Of a stretch of DNA of 64,000 bases, positions 53,647-61,502 are shown piece by piece. Origin of the DNA: Rikenellaceae bacterium. GTDB lineage: Bacteria > Bacteroidota > Bacteroidia > Bacteroidales > Rikenellaceae. The position numbers and the translations under genes were made by a program. Location of the stretch: contig JAGBFQ010000022.1 in assembly GCA_017936385.1 (NCBI GenBank), forward strand, positions 1 through 64,000, read 5' to 3'. Within the stretch, counting starts at the first letter, position 1. Each line of letters starts with the position of its first letter. The notes beneath the pieces were generated by a model. The model saw nothing but the letters and a program-made list of their open reading frames with translations, had not been told where the DNA came from and did no database searches.

Positions 53647-53677
53647 TTGCATATTTACCGACTAATTTGTATCTTTG
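53647..53677 (+). promoter_or_regulatory. Promoter of the barrel/lipoprotein pair
   Basis: TTG (53647-53649), a 20-bp spacer and TATCTTTG (53670-53677). It lies inside the upstream extension of the open frame and so supports the ATG at 53708. Confidence 0.7.
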
Positions 53678-53707
53678 AAAAACTCAAACCACAAAACACC
53701 AACCGCC

Positions 53708-54448
53708 ATGAAAACCGCTCTTCTCAAACGACTGCTGCCGACGCTCATCCTACTGCTCGGCGTGGCTGCCACGGCACGGGCGCAACGACACGAAATCGGA
53801 CCTCGACACGAACTTCGAGCGTCTTTCGGTATCATGCCCTCGGCAAATAATATCTATGGTGCTTTTGTCAACAGCTATGAGCACGACAACAGGTTGCTCA
53901 ACCAACGGCTCGACAACATCAACAACATGCCATACATCTCGCCCTCCGAGGATAGCAAATTCATAGATGGTCTATATTACGATGCTCTCAAATATTACGA
54001 CAGCGAGAGCGTCAAAATGCCTTCATTGGGTCTCTCCTACACCTATCGCGCAAAACGTTGGTGCGAGGTGGGCGTGGCAGTGGCCTACACAGGAACTTTC
54101 AACCGTCGATACTCGGCCATGGACAACCATCCGGTCGGACGGTGCAAGGAGCACTTTCTGGTGGTGCTGCCGACGGTGCGTTTCGTGTGGGTGCGCACCG
54201 ATATGGTACGACTCTACTCCACCTTCTCGATGGGCGTAATCGGTTCGTGGATGCGCTCAAACTACGAGTATGCGGAACCCACTACGGCCGGTTCGAGCGA
54301 GATAGGAGTTGAGGTTATCCCGTTCGGAATCAGCGTCGGACGTCGTGTGTTCGGCTTTGCCGAGTTGGGATACTCCGAACGTGGATGGCTCAATATCGGC
54401 GTAGGATTCAGAATTAACTCCAAAAATCAAGATTTTGACTATGAATAA
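53708..54448 (+). CDS. Hypothetical outer-membrane beta-barrel-like protein
   Basis: The 246-residue product has a signal peptide (LLPTLILLLGVAATARA) and a mature part with alternating hydrophobic/aromatic strands (ELRASFGIMPSA, SLGLSYTYRAKRWCEVGVAVAYTG, FLVVLPTVRFVWVR, LYSTFSMGVIGSW), as in small eight-stranded barrels. It ends NSKNQDFDYE without the usual terminal Phe. I do not recognise its family. Its end overlaps the next gene's start by eight bases, so the two are coupled. Confidence 0.75.
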   Translation: MKTALLKRLLPTLILLLGVAATARAQRHEIGPRHELRASFGIMPSANNIYGAFVNSYEHDNRLLNQRLDNINNMPYISPSEDSKFIDGLYYDALKYYDSESVKMPSLGLSYTYRAKRWCEVGVAVAYTGTFNRRYSAMDNHPVGRCKEHFLVVLPTVRFVWVRTDMVRLYSTFSMGVIGSWMRSNYEYAEPTTAGSSEIGVEVIPFGISVGRRVFGFAELGYSERGWLNIGVGFRINSKNQDFDYE

Positions 54449-55199
54449 GATGCACAAACTCCTAATCGTGGTTGCGACGGCAGTCATGTTGGGCGGCTGC
54501 ACCTACGAGTCACCCGAAATTGCGCAAACTTCGCCCAACGCAGCCTACAAATACGCCTACTCGCTCATGGAAAGTCACATTCATGACCGAGTAACCTCCA
54601 TTCAAACCATCCTTGCGGCCGAGTATTGGGCCTCACTCAGCACCGACACGGAACGTTACGCCTTCGAGGACGCGCACTTCCCCACCTACAAGTTGCGCGA
54701 CATGGGAAACTACATCTCTCTAATCAACTCCAACGGCGGAACACGTCAGATAACCCGCGACTCGTTGCCGATAACCGAGGTAGGTGCTACTCGACAATTC
54801 TACAACATGACCCTACGCACCATAGGTACCAACACCTATGAGATAGAGTGCATTACATCGGATTGTACGCCCGAAAAGCCCTACGATTTGTTCTATTACA
54901 CATATTCGGCCGAAAATATTCGCTGGAAGGTACTCTACAAACACGACTTTGCCAAGTCGACCGAGCTCATCAACATCGTCGAAGGCCAGGGCGTCTACCA
55001 CAACAAGGGTTTGACGCTATACTACCAGGTCGACGCCGTGATGTGTGAGGTCAGCCACCTCATCGGCAAACACATAAGCATCTTCAATGGCGACGTGGAT
55101 GTCAAATCGAGTTCCATCGTAATGGACGCCGAGGGCACTCCCCCCGACCACTTCACCATCAACTACTCCGCCAGCGACAACTCCCACATGACCTACTGA
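54441..55199 (+). CDS. Hypothetical lipoprotein paired with the barrel protein
   Basis: The 252-residue lipoprotein starts at MNKMHKLLIVVATAVMLGGC, inside the last codons of the previous gene; ATG at 54450 is an alternative. The mature part begins TYESPEIAQ and has no motif I recognise. Cysteines occur at several positions (ECITSDCTP, MCEVSH), which could form disulfides. The translational overlap with the barrel gene suggests the two proteins work together at the outer membrane. Confidence 0.75.
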   Translation: MNKMHKLLIVVATAVMLGGCTYESPEIAQTSPNAAYKYAYSLMESHIHDRVTSIQTILAAEYWASLSTDTERYAFEDAHFPTYKLRDMGNYISLINSNGGTRQITRDSLPITEVGATRQFYNMTLRTIGTNTYEIECITSDCTPEKPYDLFYYTYSAENIRWKVLYKHDFAKSTELINIVEGQGVYHNKGLTLYYQVDAVMCEVSHLIGKHISIFNGDVDVKSSSIVMDAEGTPPDHFTINYSASDNSHMTY

Positions 55200-55220
55200 T
55201 TGAGCGGTTGTGATGTAAAT

Positions 55221-55258
55221 TAAGGGGCCATCCAACGAATTTGTTGGACGGCCCCTTA
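55221..55258. terminator. Terminator between lipoprotein gene and folD
   Basis: TAAGGGGCCATCCAAC (55221-55236) pairs with GTTGGACGGCCCCTTA (55243-55258). Both strands have T-rich ends, so it can serve the lipoprotein gene and the convergent folD operon. Confidence 0.8.
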
Positions 55259-55295
55259 GCTATATATTAAGGTATCTTGCAAGCAACAACTTTAG

Positions 55296-56162
55296 TTACT
55301 TGCGGCGTTTGGCAGCAATCAGAGTGTTCTTCATCAGCGAGATGATGGTCATCGGACCAACACCACCGGGAACGGGAGTAATGTATGCACATTTCGGAGC
55401 AACCTCGTCGTAAGCAACATCACCAACCACACGCCAACCACGCGCATTATCGGCAGCAACACGGGTAATACCTACGTCTATAACCGTTGCGCCCTCTTTG
55501 ACCATATCGCCTTTCACGAAGCCGGGGATACCCAGAGCGGCAATAACGATATCAGCCTCGCGCACGGTCTCGGCCAAATTGGCGGTGCGGCTGTGGCACA
55601 AGGTTACGGTTGCATCCCAGCCCTTCTGCGACAGCAGAATCGACATCGGGCGGCCTACGATGTTGCTACGTCCGATGACAGCGCACTTCTTGCCCGATGT
55701 GGGGACGTTGTAACGTTTGAGCAGTTCGAGAATACCTGCGGGAGTTGCGGGCACAAAGCACTCAAGACCCAACACCATGGCACCCACGTTGATGGGCGTG
55801 AAACCGTCCACATCCTTGCGGGGCGAGATGGCCTCGATTACACGTTGCTCGTCGATATGTTTTGGCAGGGGCAGCTGCACGATGAAACCATCCACTTCGG
55901 GGTCGTTGTTGAGGCGTTCAACCTCGGCGAGGAGTTGCTCTTCGGTGGTCTCCTCGGGCATGCGAAGCACGGTCGAGCGAAATCCACACTCGCCACACAT
56001 CTTCTCTTTGTTGGCAACGTAGGTCATACTTGCACCGTTGTTACCCACCAGAATAGCAACCAGATGGGGTGCGGGCTTTCCTGCGGCTACCATTTCGGCC
56101 ACTTCGGCGGCGATTTCGGCACGCAGTTGTTGGGCGGTAAGTTTTCCGTCAATGATTGTCAT
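55296..56162 (-). CDS. folD: Bifunctional methylenetetrahydrofolate dehydrogenase/cyclohydrolase
   Basis: The 288-residue enzyme interconverts 5,10-methylene- and 10-formyl-THF for purine and methionine metabolism. The conserved [14 protein letters not shown] (with the cyclohydrolase Lys), QLPLPKHID, and [16 protein letters not shown] are present. Full length. It starts 6 bp after the thioredoxin-like lipoprotein gene ends, on the same transcript. Confidence 0.95.
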   Translation of the reverse strand: MTIIDGKLTAQQLRAEIAAEVAEMVAAGKPAPHLVAILVGNNGASMTYVANKEKMCGECGFRSTVLRMPEETTEEQLLAEVERLNNDPEVDGFIVQLPLPKHIDEQRVIEAISPRKDVDGFTPINVGAMVLGLECFVPATPAGILELLKRYNVPTSGKKCAVIGRSNIVGRPMSILLSQKGWDATVTLCHSRTANLAETVREADIVIAALGIPGFVKGDMVKEGATVIDVGITRVAADNARGWRVVGDVAYDEVAPKCAYITPVPGGVGPMTIISLMKNTLIAAKRRK

Positions 56163-56168
56163 AATTTC

Positions 56169-57137
56169 TTATTGTTGTTGGTTATAGTAATCGCGGTAGT
56201 AGATAACCTGCTCGATGGTGGGGATTGACATACAATCCTTGAGCAACACGGTTTTGTTCTCGTCCAGCAGGTAGAGCGTCGGGATTGCGCGCAGGTCATA
56301 GAGCTCCTTGTCGCGCATTGCAAGTGCCTTGTCGTAGGAGTTAATCCAATTTTCGGGCATATTGGGTTGGTAGTCGTACCACTCCTTGAGGTCCTCGTCG
56401 GGATAGACGGCCAACACCTTGATTATGCCTTGGTTGATAAGGTCGGTGAGCATTGCCGAGGCCGAAATCTGTTCGCGTGTCTCCTTGCAGGCGGGACATC
56501 CCGGGTTGTTGATAAACAGCAGGGTGTACTTGGCGCGTATACCGTAGAGAGTTCCGCGACTGCCCGTCTTGGTGACATATCCGAAATCCGTTGCGCGTGT
56601 TCCCAAGCGGTTTTTGAGTGCCAACGTGAGTTGCGATTGGGGTCGTACGCGCTCCCACTCGTCATAGAGCGAGGTGGTGGACATAACCTCCAGCGCACCG
56701 ATGTATGCCTCTTCGTTTTTGACGGGCGAGTTGGGGTCATAGAGGTATTTTTCGGCTTGTGCGGCGAATTCGTCGAACATCTGCTTGTTCTTTTGCGCGG
56801 CGGTCATCGTGCGTTTCATGGCTTTGTTTGCCAACTCGGGCGACACCGAAGCCAAGACCTGTCCGTATTGTGCGAAAGCCGTTTCGATGGTTTTGAGCGT
56901 GTCGATGTAGGTCGTGTCGGCGAAGTCGAAACGGTCCCAATAGTGCTCGGCCATATATTCGGTTGCCTGCTGCTGGCTGTTGATGAACCCCGGCAGTTCG
57001 GGCAGAGGTATTTGTCGTGGTTGTGTTTGCGTGGTTGTTGCGGCCGTTTGAGTGCTTTGTTTTTTGGTGTTGTTGCCTGCGCAGGCTGCCAGAGCGAACA
57101 CCGTTATGGCTATTGTTGCGATTTTGAGATTTTTCAT
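56169..57137 (-). CDS. DUF5106-type lipoprotein with thioredoxin-like domain
   Basis: The start is set at MKNLKIATIAITVFALAAC (322 aa); the open frame is longer but unlikely. It is a lipoprotein (Cys19) with a Thr/Gln-rich linker, a helical domain of about residues 45-190 as in DUF5106, and a TlpA/thioredoxin-like domain with the CPAC active site at 214-217 (INNPGCPACKE). It would act on disulfides in the periplasm. Its pairing with folD has no obvious metabolic logic; a shared transcript is the only link. Confidence 0.83.
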   Translation of the reverse strand: MKNLKIATIAITVFALAACAGNNTKKQSTQTAATTTQTQPRQIPLPELPGFINSQQQATEYMAEHYWDRFDFADTTYIDTLKTIETAFAQYGQVLASVSPELANKAMKRTMTAAQKNKQMFDEFAAQAEKYLYDPNSPVKNEEAYIGALEVMSTTSLYDEWERVRPQSQLTLALKNRLGTRATDFGYVTKTGSRGTLYGIRAKYTLLFINNPGCPACKETREQISASAMLTDLINQGIIKVLAVYPDEDLKEWYDYQPNMPENWINSYDKALAMRDKELYDLRAIPTLYLLDENKTVLLKDCMSIPTIEQVIYYRDYYNQQQ

Positions 57138-57154
57138 AGAGACATAATTTTGCA

Positions 57155-57162
57155 CAAAGATA
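57155..57162 (-). promoter_or_regulatory. -7 box for the thioredoxin-like lipoprotein-folD operon
   Basis: TATCTTTG on the minus strand, 17 bp before the chosen ATG; a TTG is present but at a short 16-bp spacing. Confidence 0.4.
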
Positions 57163-57193
57163 GCCAAAAATAATTGAGCAATCTTCATTTTGC

Positions 57194-57236
57194 AAAAAAA
57201 ATCGCAGGTTTGCACCTTGTGGGTACAAACCTGCGA
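57194..57236 (-). terminator. Terminator of the AT-rich lipoprotein gene
   Basis: TCGCAGGTTTG (57202-57212) and CAAACCTGCGA (57226-57236) pair; on the minus strand eight T follow. A textbook intrinsic terminator. Confidence 0.88.
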
Positions 57237-57263
57237 AAATCCACTCACCTCGACCGAGGGCTA

Positions 57264-57836
57264 CTACTCCTCCAGCGCCTCGTCGGTCAGAGTGTAGGTA
57301 TAGGCGCACTCAAACGTTCCATAATGTCCAGGGTAGTAGAACTGAAATCGTGTACGGTTATGACCATTACCATCCTTGTCAAAATACAATGTATCCCTAA
57401 GTATAGTCAATTCCCAATTCTCTTTATTGTATATGGAATGTTTTTTATTATCATTAGGAGTCCAAAACTGTATTTGATTGTCTGTGTCATTCTTAGCGTC
57501 ATACTCATAAACACGATACCAACTATCCAGATTGAGATATGCATATTTGTCTTTTTTTATGCTGTCCCGAGGATTCCCAGTATGCCGCGCTTGTGCCTCT
57601 ATTAGCCTACTAATAAATAATACTGTTGAATCTTTAGGTAAATCAACCTGCGGATATCTAATTCGTACAAAGTCGCTTGATTTATTTTGAATGTAATAAT
57701 GGCAACGCACATCCACATAATAGCTATTCTCACCATCATTATCGTTATCCAAATCAAACATATCAATAATAAAACCGCACGACGCAAGGCAGACCGAAAT
57801 CAGCACTATATATAGCGCATTAATAATCCGTTTCAT
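57264..57836 (-). CDS. AT-rich hypothetical lipoprotein gene
   Basis: The start is taken at MKRIINALYIVLISVCLASC (190 aa); MLMKRII two codons earlier is possible. It is a lipoprotein (Cys20) with an acidic GFIIDMFDLDNDNDGEN start, then a domain with many Tyr and Asp and no recognised motif. Its base composition is clearly lower in GC than the neighbours, with many AT-ending codons, which suggests recent acquisition. It has its own promoter and terminator, so it is a free-standing transcription unit. Confidence 0.78.
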   Translation of the reverse strand: MKRIINALYIVLISVCLASCGFIIDMFDLDNDNDGENSYYVDVRCHYYIQNKSSDFVRIRYPQVDLPKDSTVLFISRLIEAQARHTGNPRDSIKKDKYAYLNLDSWYRVYEYDAKNDTDNQIQFWTPNDNKKHSIYNKENWELTILRDTLYFDKDGNGHNRTRFQFYYPGHYGTFECAYTYTLTDEALEE

Positions 57837-57860
57837 AAGCATACCCTTTTTGTGTTGTTC

Positions 57861-57891
57861 GCAAGATACAAAAACAAAATGAATTTTACAA
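57861..57891 (-). promoter_or_regulatory. Promoter of the AT-rich lipoprotein gene
   Basis: TTG (57891-57889), a 20-bp spacer and TATCTTGC (57868-57861) on the minus strand. Confidence 0.55.
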
Positions 57892-57921
57892 CAATCCATG
57901 GGTGTTTTCGCACAGTCTGGG

Positions 57922-57951
57922 TTGCGATTACGCTTTTATGTCGTATCTTTG
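57922..57951 (+). promoter_or_regulatory. Promoter of the TonB-dependent receptor gene
   Basis: TTG (57922-57924), a 19-bp spacer and TATCTTTG (57944-57951), 16 bp before the chosen ATG; it overlaps the upstream part of the open frame and so supports the shorter start. Confidence 0.7.
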
Positions 57952-57967
57952 TCTCTTCGTTTGGACT

Positions 57968-60199
57968 ATGAAACGACTCGCACTTGTCATACTTACACTG
58001 CTCGGGACTACACAACTCGGCGCACGACCGTGGGCGAACACACCCACAGCCGAGCCCGACACCCTTATGCAGTTGCAAGAGGTGGGCATCGTGGCCGTAA
58101 AGCAGGGTATGGACCTCGCGCAAAGGGCAAGTGCCGCGGCCGTGGTCGACAGCCGAAGAATCGCACGCGAAAGAATCTCCGACATCAAAGGTATCTCGGG
58201 CAGCGTGCCCAACTTCTTTATGCCCGACTACGGCTCGCGCATAACCTCGTCGCTCTATGTTCGCGGCTTGGGCGCGCGTATCGACAATGCCGCAGTGGCC
58301 GTGACGGTGGACGGCGTGCCGCTGATGGACAAAAACTCGTTCGACACCGACATGGCCGACATTGCACGCATCGAGATGTTGCGCGGACCGCAGACAACAC
58401 TTTATGGTCGCAACTCGATGGGTGGTGCAATCAACATCTACACCCTCGCGCCGTTGGCCGTGCAGGGCGTTCGTTTCGGCGCGGAGTACTCGACGGGAAA
58501 CACCTACAAGTTCTCGCTGGCCCTGCTGCACAAGGTGGGCAGCCGCACGGGAATCTCCGTAAGCGGCCAATATGGCCACACCGACGGACTTTTCACCAAC
58601 CTCTACGACGGCTCGAAGTGCGACCCCGCGGACGAAGGTGGGGCGCGAATCCGCCTGCAACACCGCACACGCCGTGGCTTGGACATCGACAACACGTTAG
58701 CCTTCTCGATGGTTGACCAGGGCGGCTACCCCTACGCCTACATGCCCACGGGACGCATCGAGTACAACGACGAGTGCAGTTATCGCCGCGCAACGGTGAG
58801 CGAGGGACTTACTCTGCGCAAACGTTGGGACGGAGTGGAGTTGTCGAGCGTGTCGAGCTATCAGTTTATGGACGACCGCATGCGCATGGACCAAGACTTC
58901 CTGCCCGCAAGCTACTTCACGCTCGAGCAGGCAAAACGCATGCACGCCATAACGGAGGACATTGTGGTTCGTTCGACCCGTTCGTTGGGCGGTTACGACT
59001 GGTTGGTGGGTGCTTTCGGGTTCTACAACCACACGGCAATGGGAGCTCCCGTAGTATTCAAGCAGACAGGCATTGACTCGCTGATTATCAAAAATATACC
59101 TTACGACGGACTCACTTGGAACCAAGACTCGTTCCGTCTCGACACCGACTTCATCAACCACACGGCAGGCGGTGCCGTCTATCACGAATCGAGCTATTCG
59201 GTGGGAGGGTGGCACTTCACGGCGGGTGTGCGCGGCGACTTCGAGTTCGCGCGTCTGGAGTTTACCAAGAAGGTCGACACCTCGTGCACGTTCCACACCG
59301 AGGAGGGCGACATCAACCGACCGCTCCGAATTGACCAATACGGCGCCATGAACCAAACCTTCGTGGAGGTCGCACCGCGCCTTTCGGCCTCCTACACGTG
59401 GCATGGCACGTGGCCCGGAATGGCCTATGCAACCATATCGAGAGGCTACAAGGCGGGAGGTTTCAACACCCAGATGTTCAGCGAAATCCTGCGCCAAGAC
59501 CTGATAGCCGAATTCGGAGGTTCACCCCTCAACGAAAAGGAGGTGACAGCCTACAAACCCGAACGAGCATGGAACTATGAAGTGGGTGCACGTGTCCGCT
59601 CCGAGGATGGCCGCTGGCAGGGCGACGTGGCACTGTTCGCCATCGACTGCCGCAACCAGCAACTCACCGTATTCCCCGAAGGCGAACTGACGGGACGACG
59701 AATGACCAACGCAGGACGCACGCGCAGTCTGGGCGTTGAAGTTTCGGCCACGGCAAATCCCGTTCGCGGACTCGACCTTTCAGCCGCATGGGGTTTTACG
59801 GATGCACGTTTTGTGGAGTTCCGCAGCGGCAACGACAACTACCGCGGCAACCACGTACCATACGCACCGCAGCACACCCTCTACGGCTCGGCCACCTACA
59901 CCATAGAATTGGGCCGCAAGTGGGCCGAACGGATAGTCGTGGGGGTACAGATGAACGGTGCGGGACGCATCTGGTGGGACGAGGCAGGTGAGTTTGTCCA
60001 ACCGTTCTATGCTCTGTTGGGTGCTTCGGTGAGCTATCACACAGCCTACGGTTCGCTCACGCTGTGGGGGCGCAACCTCACGAACACACGCTACAATACA
60101 TTCTGCTTTGCGTCGATGGGCAATCGTTTCCTGCAACGGGGCAAGCCCACAACACTCGGCATAACACTCAATATTAACATCAACAACACCGTAAAATGA
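57968..60199 (+). CDS. TonB-dependent outer-membrane receptor
   Basis: The start is the ATG at 57968 (MKRLALVILTLL, 743 aa). Signal peptide, probable TonB box LQEVGIVAV, plug with VRGLGARIDNAAVAVTVDGVPL and IEMLRGPQTTLYGRNSMGGAINIYT, then a barrel ending in short strands. The plug motifs and lack of an N-terminal carboxypeptidase-like domain distinguish it from SusC; it resembles siderophore, cobalamin or heme receptors. No substrate can be named. It overlaps the following lipoprotein gene by four bases. Confidence 0.9.
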   Translation: MKRLALVILTLLGTTQLGARPWANTPTAEPDTLMQLQEVGIVAVKQGMDLAQRASAAAVVDSRRIARERISDIKGISGSVPNFFMPDYGSRITSSLYVRGLGARIDNAAVAVTVDGVPLMDKNSFDTDMADIARIEMLRGPQTTLYGRNSMGGAINIYTLAPLAVQGVRFGAEYSTGNTYKFSLALLHKVGSRTGISVSGQYGHTDGLFTNLYDGSKCDPADEGGARIRLQHRTRRGLDIDNTLAFSMVDQGGYPYAYMPTGRIEYNDECSYRRATVSEGLTLRKRWDGVELSSVSSYQFMDDRMRMDQDFLPASYFTLEQAKRMHAITEDIVVRSTRSLGGYDWLVGAFGFYNHTAMGAPVVFKQTGIDSLIIKNIPYDGLTWNQDSFRLDTDFINHTAGGAVYHESSYSVGGWHFTAGVRGDFEFARLEFTKKVDTSCTFHTEEGDINRPLRIDQYGAMNQTFVEVAPRLSASYTWHGTWPGMAYATISRGYKAGGFNTQMFSEILRQDLIAEFGGSPLNEKEVTAYKPERAWNYEVGARVRSEDGRWQGDVALFAIDCRNQQLTVFPEGELTGRRMTNAGRTRSLGVEVSATANPVRGLDLSAAWGFTDARFVEFRSGNDNYRGNHVPYAPQHTLYGSATYTIELGRKWAERIVVGVQMNGAGRIWWDEAGEFVQPFYALLGASVSYHTAYGSLTLWGRNLTNTRYNTFCFASMGNRFLQRGKPTTLGITLNININNTVK

Positions 60200-60666
60200 A
60201 AAAACTTCTGATGATACTCTGCACCGTCTTCGCGCTCTGCGCCTGCGGCGACGAAATTATACCCAACGCCAACCGAATCGAAGGACAATACGTCGGCGTG
60301 TTGCAAACTACATCGCTGACAGACGGCGAGGTTTTCACCGATACGGGGGTGCAATTCTCGCTCTCGACCGCCTCGGCCACCACCATGACCCTAACAATGC
60401 ACAACACCCACTTTGTGGCTATGATGCCCCGACTTACGATGCAGGCTGCAGGAATAACCAACCAAATGGTCAATTTTGAGCATATTCTTACCGGTCCCGA
60501 GGGTGGTATCGTGCCGACCATCGGCGACATCAAGTACCCCAAATACATCATCACCAACCTCACGGGCAAACGCATCGTGTCGGCCGACAAGGATGGTGCG
60601 GGCGCGCTGTCGCTGACCTTCAACTGCCGCGGCTACCTGGTCGAGTACGTGGGAGTTACGAAGTAG
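60196..60666 (+). CDS. Calycin-like lipoprotein linked to the TonB receptor
   Basis: The 156-residue lipoprotein (Cys17, ALCAC) has a mature part of beta strands starting IEGQYVGVLQTTSLTDGEVF, as in calycin-like Bacteroidota lipoproteins. Its ATG lies in an ATGA overlap with the receptor stop, so expression is coupled. A small lipoprotein tied to a TonB receptor often captures the ligand; heme or a lipophilic cofactor is possible, but only by analogy. Confidence 0.8.
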   Translation: MKKLLMILCTVFALCACGDEIIPNANRIEGQYVGVLQTTSLTDGEVFTDTGVQFSLSTASATTMTLTMHNTHFVAMMPRLTMQAAGITNQMVNFEHILTGPEGGIVPTIGDIKYPKYIITNLTGKRIVSADKDGAGALSLTFNCRGYLVEYVGVTK

Positions 60667-60728
60667 TCCTGACTCTCACGAAATAAAGAGGACATGGAGT
60701 GCGTTCTCGTTTTGTCAGATAAATTTTG

Positions 60729-60736
60729 TATATTTG
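60729..60736 (+). promoter_or_regulatory. Possible -7 box close to a start codon
   Basis: TATATTTG ends six bases before the ATG at 60743. A TTG lies upstream but at a 14-bp spacing. If active it would give a nearly leaderless mRNA. Confidence 0.35.
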
Positions 60737-60742
60737 TCCGCT

Positions 60743-61477
60743 ATGAAACACTTTGGTAAAATATTTCTGCTGCTCGGAGTGGCAGCCTGCATGCTCTCGA
60801 TGAGCAGTTGCGAGGATTTGCGATATGTCCGCGAAGAGGGTTACGTGCTCTATTGGCGCAAAGCCGCACCCGAAGTGGTCTACAAACGACCCATCAACCT
60901 GTCGACCTTTACGGCCTCCATCAAAATCCTCTTCTGGGGCTCCAACCCGACATACAGCGCAACTTACCGCGACGAGGCTCGCTATCAGGCTCTGTGTCAA
61001 AAGTGGGGCGACACAAGCTACAAGGGCACACGCAAAATCCTGGCCGACCACCCCGACTTGGAGTACACCTCAACCGATATGGGTTTCACGGCCATGGACA
61101 TTTCGATTGACAAGGATGTCAAACGTAACGGCGAAACATACACCGCAGGCACGTCGCTGGCAACACTGGCCGAAATCTCGTTCACCACGCTGAGAAGATA
61201 CATCGAAAACGGCTATAAACGTCTCAGCGACGGCGATTATTCGGCAATCACCGAAATCGACGACCAGATGTATCTGTACGGCTACGAGAGGGTTACCAAA
61301 CTTGTGTCGGAACTCACCCCCGAGGATTTGCAGTTGGTGGGTCCCTACGCCCGTATTACATGGCTGTCAAAGACCTCCGTCCCGTTGGTCTACAACGTAA
61401 CCATCACACTGACCGACGAAAATGGCAAACAACACGTCTGCACAACCGAGGTTGACCCGTATAGCAGCGACCTGTAA
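60743..61477 (+). CDS. Hypothetical lipoprotein (DUF5119-like)
   Basis: The start is the ATG at 60743 (MKHFGKIFLLLG, 244 aa). It is a lipoprotein (Cys23, SMSSC) followed by EDLRYVREEGYVLYWRKAAPE. The mature part shows beta strands and a C-terminal Ig-like TITLTDENGKQHVCTTEVD. The N-terminal layout (CEDLxxxxEG) recalls DUF5119 and fimbrillin-like lipoproteins, but this is from memory only. It lies between the receptor pair and the DsbD-like gene. Confidence 0.72.
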   Translation: MKHFGKIFLLLGVAACMLSMSSCEDLRYVREEGYVLYWRKAAPEVVYKRPINLSTFTASIKILFWGSNPTYSATYRDEARYQALCQKWGDTSYKGTRKILADHPDLEYTSTDMGFTAMDISIDKDVKRNGETYTAGTSLATLAEISFTTLRRYIENGYKRLSDGDYSAITEIDDQMYLYGYERVTKLVSELTPEDLQLVGPYARITWLSKTSVPLVYNVTITLTDENGKQHVCTTEVDPYSSDL

Positions 61478-61502
61478 AAGCTTTAATACACCCATTGAAG
61501 AT

